Assembly: GCF_014842075.1 (NCBI RefSeq)
Contig: NZ_JACYVA010000009.1
Location: 1-64,000 of the forward strand
Direction: 5' to 3'
Length of the DNA stretch: 64,000 nucleotides
Source: Sphingomonas sp. CFBP 13720
GTDB taxonomy: Bacteria > Pseudomonadota > Alphaproteobacteria > Sphingomonadales > Sphingomonadaceae
Made by a program: the position numbers and the translations under genes. How positions within the stretch are numbered: the stretch's first letter is position 1; each line of letters starts with the position of its first letter. A model generated the notes under the pieces. That model made no database searches, had not been told where the DNA came from, and was given only the letters and a program-made list of their open reading frames with translations. Below, in pieces: positions 58,312 through 64,000 of this stretch.

Positions 58312-59282
58312 CCCACCCCGTCGATGATGCGCGCTGGATGGGCGCGGCGCTGACCTTGTCGGAGCGGACGCGCGGGCGGACCGCGCCCAACCCCAATGTC
58401 GGTTGCATGCTGGTTCGCGACGGTCGTGTCGTCGGGCGCGGATGGACCGACGTGGATGGCCGGCCGCATGCGGAGGCGATGGCGCTGGCGGCGGCCGGGG
58501 ACGACGCAGCAGGCGCGACCGCCTATGTCACGCTGGAACCCTGCGCGCATCGGTCGTCGCGCGGGCCCGCGTGTGCCGACCTGCTGATCGCGGCGGGGGT
58601 AGAGCGTGTCGTCGTGGCGACGGGTGATCCCGATCTACGTACCGATGGACAGGGAATCGCGAGGCTTCGTGCCGCCGGGATCGATGTTGTAGCGGGCGTA
58701 CGGCAGGACGACGCCGAACGCGCGATGGCGGGGTTCCTGACGCGCACCCGGTACGGGCGCCCGTTCGTCACGCTGAAACTGGCCATGTCGCTGGACGGTG
58801 CGGTCGCGCGGTTGGATGGGCAAAGCCGGTGGATCACCGGCCCTGCCGCCCGCGCCCACGGCCATCTGGAACGCAGCCGGCACGAGGCGATCGTGGTCGG
58901 GCGCGGCACGGCGGAGATCGACCGACCAAAACTGGACGTACGTCTGCCGGGGCTGTCGTCGCGCAGTCCGATGCGTGTCGTGCTGTCGGCCGATTGCGCC
59001 GACATGGCCGGGTTCGTGATGCTGCCGTCGATCGCGGCGCTGGGCGACCTGCCGGGCGACCATGTGCTGGTGGAGGGTGGCGCGGCGACGGCGGCGGCGT
59101 TCCTGCGCGACGATGCCGTCGACCGGCTGCTGTTGTACCGCGCGCCGATTCTGGTCGGGCATGGCCGGACGTTGCCCGATATCGGTTTGACCGATCTGGA
59201 ACAGGCGCATGGACGCTGGCGGCTGCACGATGCCCGCATGCTTGGCAGCGACCGGCTGGAAGTCTACGAGCGCGCCAGATAA
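58308..59282 (+). CDS. ribD: RibD, bifunctional riboflavin deaminase-reductase
   Basis: About 324 residues from CTG 58308. Deaminase domain has the zinc motif HAEAMALAA and PCAHRSSRGPACADLL; the reductase domain follows from about residue 150 (RPFVTLKLAMSLDGAVA and GRGTAEIDRP). Makes 5-amino-6-ribitylamino-uracil phosphate. The start is uncertain: GTG 58269 (43-base overlap with the upstream gene, AGGCGG ahead), CTG 58308 (overlaps the stop as CTGA) or ATG 58338 (would cut the family N-terminus). First gene of the rib operon. Confidence 0.93.
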   Translation: MTHPVDDARWMGAALTLSERTRGRTAPNPNVGCMLVRDGRVVGRGWTDVDGRPHAEAMALAAAGDDAAGATAYVTLEPCAHRSSRGPACADLLIAAGVERVVVATGDPDLRTDGQGIARLRAAGIDVVAGVRQDDAERAMAGFLTRTRYGRPFVTLKLAMSLDGAVARLDGQSRWITGPAARAHGHLERSRHEAIVVGRGTAEIDRPKLDVRLPGLSSRSPMRVVLSADCADMAGFVMLPSIAALGDLPGDHVLVEGGAATAAAFLRDDAVDRLLLYRAPILVGHGRTLPDIGLTDLEQAHGRWRLHDARMLGSDRLEVYERAR

Positions 59283-59293
59283 GGAGCCGCCAC

Positions 59294-59902
59294 GTGTTCA
59301 CCGGAATAGTCAGCGACGTCGGGCGCATCGAATCGGTCGTAAGGACCGGCGACCTCCGCGTCCGCATCGCGACCGCCTATGATACCGCCACCGTCGATCT
59401 GGGCGCGTCGATCGCCTGTTCGGGCGTCTGCCTGACCGTGGTCGAAAAGGGGCCGGGATGGTTCGCGGTGGACGTGTCGGGCGAAACCGTGTCGCGCACC
59501 GCGACCGATCAATGGGTCGAAGGGCGCGCGCTGAACCTCGAACGCGCGCTGAAGTTGGGCGACGAACTGGGCGGGCATATCGTCACGGGCCATGTCGACG
59601 GCGTGGCGCGGGTCGTTGCGGTCGAACCGGATGGCGATTCGGTTCGGATCGCCTTTGCCGTCGACCGCGCGCTGGCACCGTTCGTCGCGGCAAAGGGATC
59701 GGTGACGATCGACGGGGTGTCGCTGACGGTCAACGCGGTCGAGGACGACGCCGATACCGCACGCTTCGCGATCAATCTCATCCCCCATACCCGATCGGTA
59801 ACGACGCTCGGCACGCTGGCGACCGACCGGACGGTCAATGTCGAGATCGACGTCCTCGCCCGCTATCTCATGCGAATGGAACAGGTTCGTGCACAATCCT
59901 GA
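59294..59902 (+). CDS. ribE: Riboflavin synthase alpha chain
   Basis: 202 residues with two lumazine-binding repeats: FTGIVSDVGRIE with SIACSGVCLTVV, then GHIVTGHVDGVARVV with SVTIDGVSLTVN. Makes riboflavin from two lumazines. Start GTG 59294 after AAGGAG. The same gene is called ribC in some species. Continues into ribBA (13-base overlap). Confidence 0.97.
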   Translation: MFTGIVSDVGRIESVVRTGDLRVRIATAYDTATVDLGASIACSGVCLTVVEKGPGWFAVDVSGETVSRTATDQWVEGRALNLERALKLGDELGGHIVTGHVDGVARVVAVEPDGDSVRIAFAVDRALAPFVAAKGSVTIDGVSLTVNAVEDDADTARFAINLIPHTRSVTTLGTLATDRTVNVEIDVLARYLMRMEQVRAQS

Positions 59903-61022
59903 ACTGGCGGGTCTCCGCCACGCCTTTCTTTCCAGCCCCGAAGAAATCATCGATGAGGCGCGCAACGGGCGCATGTTCATCTTGGTCGACGACGAGGACC
60001 GAGAGAACGAGGGCGATCTGGTCATCCCGGCGCAGATGGCGACGCCCGACGCGATCAACTTCATGGCGCGGCACGGGCGCGGGCTGATCTGCCTCGCCAT
60101 GACCAAGGGTCGGATCGAACAGCTCGGTCTCGACCTGATGGCGCGCAACAACGGCACGCGGCATGAAACCGCGTTTACCGTGTCGATCGAAGCGCGCGAC
60201 GGCGTGACGACCGGCATTTCCGCCGCCGATCGTGCCCGCACCGTCGCGGTCGCGATCGACGCCGCCAAGGAAGCGGCGGAGATCGTGACGCCCGGTCACG
60301 TGTTCCCGCTGGTTGCGCGCGAGGGCGGGGTGCTGGTCCGCGCCGGCCATACCGAGGCGGCGGTCGACGTGTCGCGCCTCGCCGGCCTGAATCCGTCGGG
60401 CGTGATCTGCGAGATCATGAACGACGACGGCACGATGGCGCGGATGGACGATCTGGTCGCCTTTGCCCAGTTGCACGGACTGCGCATCGGCACGATCCGC
60501 GACCTGATCGCGTATCGCCGCCGCCATGATCATCTGGTCGAAAAGCGCGCCGAAACCATGTTCGACAGCGAATGGGGCGGTGAATGGCGCGCCATGTCGT
60601 TCTGGAACAAGGCGACGGGCAGCGAGCAGGTCGCGCTGGTCAAGGGACTGATCGATCCGTCGAAGCCGACGCTGGTGCGGATGCACGCGCTGTCGCCGTT
60701 CGCCGACCTGTTCGGCGAGGGCGGGATGCGTGGCGGTCTGTTGCGGCAGTCGATGCGGATCATCGCGGAGGAAGGCGCCGGCGTGGTCGTTGTCATCAGC
60801 AAGCCGCGCCCCGACACGCTGGCGCTGGCGATCCACGCGCGGACCGGCGCGGTGGTGCCCGACATGGAGGAACTGCGCGATTACGGCGTCGGTGCGATGA
60901 TCCTGAACGAACTGGGCGTCGAGGATATGATATTGCTGACCAATACCCACCATACGCTGGTCGGGCTGGACGGCTATGGTTTGAAGATCGTCGGCGAACG
61001 GCCGATCACGGAGACTGAATGA
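59889..61022 (+). CDS. ribBA: RibBA, DHBP synthase with degenerate GTP cyclohydrolase II domain
   Basis: 377 residues from GTG 59889; an ATG at 59838 gives 394. The N-terminal 3,4-dihydroxy-2-butanone 4-phosphate synthase is complete ([27 protein letters not shown]). The C-terminal half resembles RibA but lacks the zinc-binding cysteines; where the CxxGD..C.C pattern should be, [14 protein letters not shown] is found. So only the first activity is safe. This degenerate form is known in alphaproteobacteria; a real ribA should be elsewhere. Confidence 0.92.
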   Translation: MHNPELAGLRHAFLSSPEEIIDEARNGRMFILVDDEDRENEGDLVIPAQMATPDAINFMARHGRGLICLAMTKGRIEQLGLDLMARNNGTRHETAFTVSIEARDGVTTGISAADRARTVAVAIDAAKEAAEIVTPGHVFPLVAREGGVLVRAGHTEAAVDVSRLAGLNPSGVICEIMNDDGTMARMDDLVAFAQLHGLRIGTIRDLIAYRRRHDHLVEKRAETMFDSEWGGEWRAMSFWNKATGSEQVALVKGLIDPSKPTLVRMHALSPFADLFGEGGMRGGLLRQSMRIIAEEGAGVVVVISKPRPDTLALAIHARTGAVVPDMEELRDYGVGAMILNELGVEDMILLTNTHHTLVGLDGYGLKIVGERPITETE

Positions 61023-61444
61023 TGGCGCATGTCCTGATCGTCGAGGCGCGTTTCTACGACCATCTGAACGACCTGTTGCTCGACGGTGCGCGGGCGGCGA
61101 TCGAGGCGGCGGGGCATAGTCATGAAACGGTGACGGTGCCCGGCGCGCTGGAAGTGCCCGGCGCGATCGCGCTGGCCGATGCGAGCGAACGGTTCGATGC
61201 GTTCGTCGCGCTGGGTGTCATCATCCGTGGCGAAACCTATCATTTCGAAGTCGTGTCGAACGAAAGCGCGCGGGGGCTGATGAACCTGTCGCTCGAAGGC
61301 GTGGCTGTAGGCAACGGCATCCTGACCGTCGAGGACGAGGCGCAGGCCCTGACGCGGGCGAAGCGGACGGAGAAGGACAAGGGCGGCGAGGCAGCGAAGG
61401 CGGCGTTGGCGATGCTGGCGTTGCGCGACCGGTTCACGGAATAG
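61019..61444 (+). CDS. ribH: 6,7-dimethyl-8-ribityllumazine synthase
   Basis: 141 residues. Family blocks GALEVPGAI and [13 protein letters not shown] (catalytic His) are present. Condenses DHBP and 5-amino-ribitylaminouracil. Stop of ribBA overlaps its ATG (ATGATG at 61019-61024). Last gene of the operon; nusB not seen. Convergent with the PEBP gene. Confidence 0.97.
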   Translation: MMAHVLIVEARFYDHLNDLLLDGARAAIEAAGHSHETVTVPGALEVPGAIALADASERFDAFVALGVIIRGETYHFEVVSNESARGLMNLSLEGVAVGNGILTVEDEAQALTRAKRTEKDKGGEAAKAALAMLALRDRFTE

Positions 61445-61475
61445 GCTTTCGCCCGCGCCGCCACGCCGCCCGCGA

Positions 61476-62093
61476 TCAGGCGGGGGCGGCTGCGCCGACC
61501 GGGCCGATGTCGGCCGGTTCGCCGCGCGAATAGGTTCCGGTCAGGATACCCGCCGCCAGCACGCGGCCGGCCATCGCTTCGACCACCGCGCTGCGGCCGG
61601 GGCTGTGGTCGACATCCGGGCCGATCGACAGCGCGAACAGCTGAAACGCATAGCGGTGTTCGCCATGGCCGTTCGGGGGATCGGGCGGCAGCCAGCCTTC
61701 GCGTAGATAGCTGTTGCGGCCGACATCCCCATGTTCGTCGTCGCCATCGCCATCGGGGGCGATGGCCCCTTCGGCAAGCTGGCCGTCCTGCGCGGGCAGG
61801 CCCCAGACGATCGCGTGGACTAGCGGTTGCGGCGACGGCGCGTCGGGATCCTCGACCACCAGCACCAGCGTCGTGGCGTTTTCGGGCACGCCACGCCAGT
61901 GGAGCGGCGGGGACACGCCCGCGCCATCGGCGGTGAACCGTTCGGGCAGACGCTGTCCGTCGGCGAAGGCGAGGCTGGACAGTTCGAGGCTGTCGAACTG
62001 GCCCAGCACCGGATCGACGATGGTCAGTTTCGACGCGCCCGCCCGGACGCCGCGCAATACGACCCCCAGCCATGCCGGTACATGTTCGAGCAT
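61476..62093 (-). CDS. YbhB/YbcL family protein (PEBP-like)
   Basis: 205 residues of the phosphatidylethanolamine-binding protein family. LPERFTADGAGVSPPLHW and DPDAPSPQPLVHAIVWGLP form the ligand pocket; the GHGEHRYAFQLFAL stretch follows. Soluble; role unknown in bacteria. It has an insertion, APDGDGDDEHGDVG, rich in Asp/Gly. Convergent with ribH. Confidence 0.92.
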   Translation of the reverse strand: MLEHVPAWLGVVLRGVRAGASKLTIVDPVLGQFDSLELSSLAFADGQRLPERFTADGAGVSPPLHWRGVPENATTLVLVVEDPDAPSPQPLVHAIVWGLPAQDGQLAEGAIAPDGDGDDEHGDVGRNSYLREGWLPPDPPNGHGEHRYAFQLFALSIGPDVDHSPGRSAVVEAMAGRVLAAGILTGTYSRGEPADIGPVGAAAPA

Positions 62094-62408
62094 CCGCGAT
62101 CCTTTCGTTTCGGTCCTGAAGGATAACCGGTGGGAACGCGGAGAGGTCCATCACGAGCAGGACTTCATCGGAAACCGTAGCCGCGCGGCTCGGCCAGACT
62201 CTTGCCGATCGGCTGCATCGGTCGCTTGGTGCAGCGCATGCCGCTGGATATATCCCCGTCCGAACGGAATGGTGCGGACGAGGCCAGGCCTCGTGGGGCT
62301 GGCCGTCGGTCTGGTCACGGCGTTCACGATAGGTGACGGCAGGGGATACCGCGATCCAAACGCGATGGTAACCTTATGGCGTTAACCGCTTGCCCGAAGG
62401 AGACCGGC
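62094..62408. other. Intergenic region before the GGDEF-EAL gene
   Basis: Divergent promoter region between the PEBP-family gene and the GGDEF-EAL gene; AT-rich patch GGTAACCTTATGGCGTTAACC near 62370-62390. No gene seen. Confidence 0.6.
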
Positions 62409-64000
62409 GTGCGGAACTCGATCGCCAAGAAAGCCACTGCTGCCTGTATCGCCATGCTGGTTCTGACCATGTTGCTAGTGGGTTATGGCGTTCGGGTTAG
62501 TGCGCGGGTTCAGGCGGCGAATGAACACATTCACCTGTTCAGCAGCATGCTGCGCCAGCAGGACGAGGAAGACCGGATGCAGCGACAGCTGCGGCTGGCG
62601 CTGGGCGATATCACGCGGCAGGCGGAACAGGGACGGCCGGTGTCGGCGGTAAGCCTTGGCGAACTGACGGCATCGCTGCGCCGGTTTTCGGCGCTGTCGG
62701 CATCGTCGTCGCGCGAGCGGCAGTCCGGCGTTCCGCCGCAGATCCGCCGGTCGCAAGTCACGACGTACGCAGCGACGCAGGGCTTCGTGCACAGCGGGGA
62801 ACGGTTGCTGGTCGTGTCGCAGCGCGAGCCCGCCGCGATCAAGAAGGAGATGCCGCGCTTCCTCGACGCACTCAAACGGCTGGAAGGCGAACGCACCGAC
62901 CTGCGCCAGAAACTGGGACAGCGGATCGGGTTGATCGCGGATGACACGATCGCGTTCAACCGGCGCAGCGCGCTATGGCTGAGTGCGGGCGGGGCGGCGG
63001 CGATCCTGATCCTGTTCGCGCTGGCGCTGTGGCTGCGGCTGCGCGTGGTCGTGCCGCTGGTGGCGATCGCGCGGCGGCTGCGCCAGCTGGCCGACGACGA
63101 CATCGCGATCGAAGCGGTGCCGGGCGGCGGACGCGACGACGAGATCGGCGAACTGGCCCGCGGCCTGTCCGAGTATCGCGACGCGGTGGCGCAACGCACC
63201 GCCGCCCAGCGCAAGGTCGATTTCCTTGCGCATCACGACGTGCTGACCGGATTGCCCAACCGGCTGCTGTTCGAGAACCGGCTGGCGCACGAACTGCTGC
63301 GCTGTCGCCGCAGCGGGGAACAGGTCGCCCTGTTCGCGATCGACATGGACGGGTTCAAGGAGATCAACGACCGCCACGGCCATGCCGGCGGCGACAATGC
63401 GCTGCGCCACGCCGCGCGACTGCTGCGCGAGTGCGTGCGCGCCGACGATCTGGTCGCGCGGATCGGCGGCGACGAATTCGCGATCGTCCAGGTCGCCGGA
63501 CCGCAACCGGCAGCGGCGGAATCGTTGCTGGCGCGCCTGTCCGACGCCACCGCCGCGACGATTCAGCACGAAATGCCGATCCGCATGAGCATCGGCGTAG
63601 CGATTTCGGGGACCGGACAGGATGCCGAATCGCTGTACGATTCGGCCGATCTGGCATTGTACCGCGCCAAGTCCGACGGACGGAACACCGCGCGTTTCTT
63701 CGATATCGAGATGCAGGAAGAGGTTCGGTTGCGGCGTCGGCTGGCCCGCGATCTGGAAACCGCGATCGACGGGGGCGAGTTGTACGTCGTGTTCCAGCCG
63801 ATCGCGACCGTGACGCGGCGGACCGTAGGGTTCGAGGCTCTGTTGCGGTGGGCGCATCCCGAGCTGGGCGAGATCGCGCCATCGACCTTCATCGCGATCG
63901 CGGAGGCGACCGGCCAGATCGCGCGGATCGGCAAATGGATGGCGCAACAGGCGATGCACGTCGCGGCGCAGTGGCCCGATACCATCGATCTGTCGCTCAA
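62409..64000 (+). CDS. GGDEF-EAL membrane protein (cyclic-di-GMP), 3' truncated by the window
   Basis: Partial, about 530 codons seen. Starts at GTG 62409 after AAGGAG. Two membrane helices (near residues 12-30 and 193-213) flank a periplasmic sensor of about 160 residues; a HAMP-like part follows. GGDEF domain has an intact RIGGDEFA active site and an RxxD inhibition site (RADD) five residues before it. The EAL domain starts with FEALLRW, where the EAL signature is intact, and is cut by the window end. So both synthesis and hydrolysis of cyclic-di-GMP are possible. Confidence 0.94.
   Translation, partial: MRNSIAKKATAACIAMLVLTMLLVGYGVRVSARVQAANEHIHLFSSMLRQQDEEDRMQRQLRLALGDITRQAEQGRPVSAVSLGELTASLRRFSALSASSSRERQSGVPPQIRRSQVTTYAATQGFVHSGERLLVVSQREPAAIKKEMPRFLDALKRLEGERTDLRQKLGQRIGLIADDTIAFNRRSALWLSAGGAAAILILFALALWLRLRVVVPLVAIARRLRQLADDDIAIEAVPGGGRDDEIGELARGLSEYRDAVAQRTAAQRKVDFLAHHDVLTGLPNRLLFENRLAHELLRCRRSGEQVALFAIDMDGFKEINDRHGHAGGDNALRHAARLLRECVRADDLVARIGGDEFAIVQVAGPQPAAAESLLARLSDATAATIQHEMPIRMSIGVAISGTGQDAESLYDSADLALYRAKSDGRNTARFFDIEMQEEVRLRRRLARDLETAIDGGELYVVFQPIATVTRRTVGFEALLRWAHPELGEIAPSTFIAIAEATGQIARIGKWMAQQAMHVAAQWPDTIDLSL

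Overview
The window looks like a chromosomal segment of a yellow-pigmented sphingomonad (Alphaproteobacteria, Sphingomonas or a close relative). The evidence is high GC throughout (judged by eye), a crtY-crtI-crtB carotenoid cluster, the CtrA-pathway protein SciP, a ribBA gene with a degenerate cyclohydrolase half, a YGNTASP-free core gene set without rRNA or tRNA genes, and a PrsK/PrsR/PrsT exopolysaccharide signalling block of the PEP-CTERM/XrtA type. No phage, insertion sequence, CRISPR array or rRNA operon was recognised.

Layout. 0.3-1.4 kb: an AI-2E family permease. 1.4-7.1 kb: carotenoid region, with crtY, crtI, a LOG-family gene and crtB on the minus strand and a divergent sterol-desaturase-family hydroxylase plus a DUF2141 protein on the plus strand. 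7.2-11.3 kb: MipA outer-membrane protein, DinB polymerase and thiC under a TPP riboswitch. 11.4-14 kb: a small accessory patch with an unknown gene of lower GC, a YefM/YoeB toxin-antitoxin pair with a palindromic operator, an HTH protein and a small lipoprotein. 14-17.8 kb: ung coupled to a PhnA-type gene, an S41 protease and a mannose-1-phosphate guanylyltransferase. 17.9-24.7 kb: polyprenyl-phosphate sugar transferase followed by prsK, prsR and prsT. 24.7-29.8 kb: DUF815 ATPase, Uup ABC-F protein and a PepSY/response regulator/histidine kinase operon. 29.8-33.2 kb: luciferase-like oxidoreductase, then a tightly coupled pdxH-CDF-phzF operon. 33.3-36.7 kb: Ku and LigD, a two-gene non-homologous end-joining system. 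36.9-40.6 kb: galE, msrA and an HWE-type histidine kinase. 40.7-47.7 kb: GlsB-like protein, SciP, mnmA, a HAD phosphatase, dapD, nhaA, an M19 dipeptidase and a secreted unknown. 48-51.2 kb: sucC, a 34-residue membrane peptide, etfB and etfA. 51.6-54.2 kb: a TauE/SafE permease and an ArsR-type repressor facing a fatty acyl desaturase across a palindromic operator. 54.2-58.3 kb: prs, YcxB-like protein, gltX, tonB. 58.3-61.4 kb: ribD-ribE-ribBA-ribH riboflavin operon. 61.5-64 kb: a PEBP-family protein and a GGDEF-EAL protein that runs off the right end.

How the genes work together. Many neighbours are translationally coupled by 1-8 base overlaps (crtY/crtI, LOG/crtB, yefM/yoeB, phnA/ung, prsK/prsR/prsT, pdxH/CDF/phzF, ku/ligD, etfB/etfA, ribBA/ribH). 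Most of the content is ordinary sphingomonad housekeeping. The most distinctive points are two genes (crtB and possibly ribD) whose best start is a CTG overlapping the upstream TGA, an ArsR repressor paired with a desaturase, a LOG gene inside the carotenoid operon, an SD-masking hairpin before the unknown gene at 11.4 kb, and a PrsT without a lipobox. I do not see a clearly new multi-gene system.
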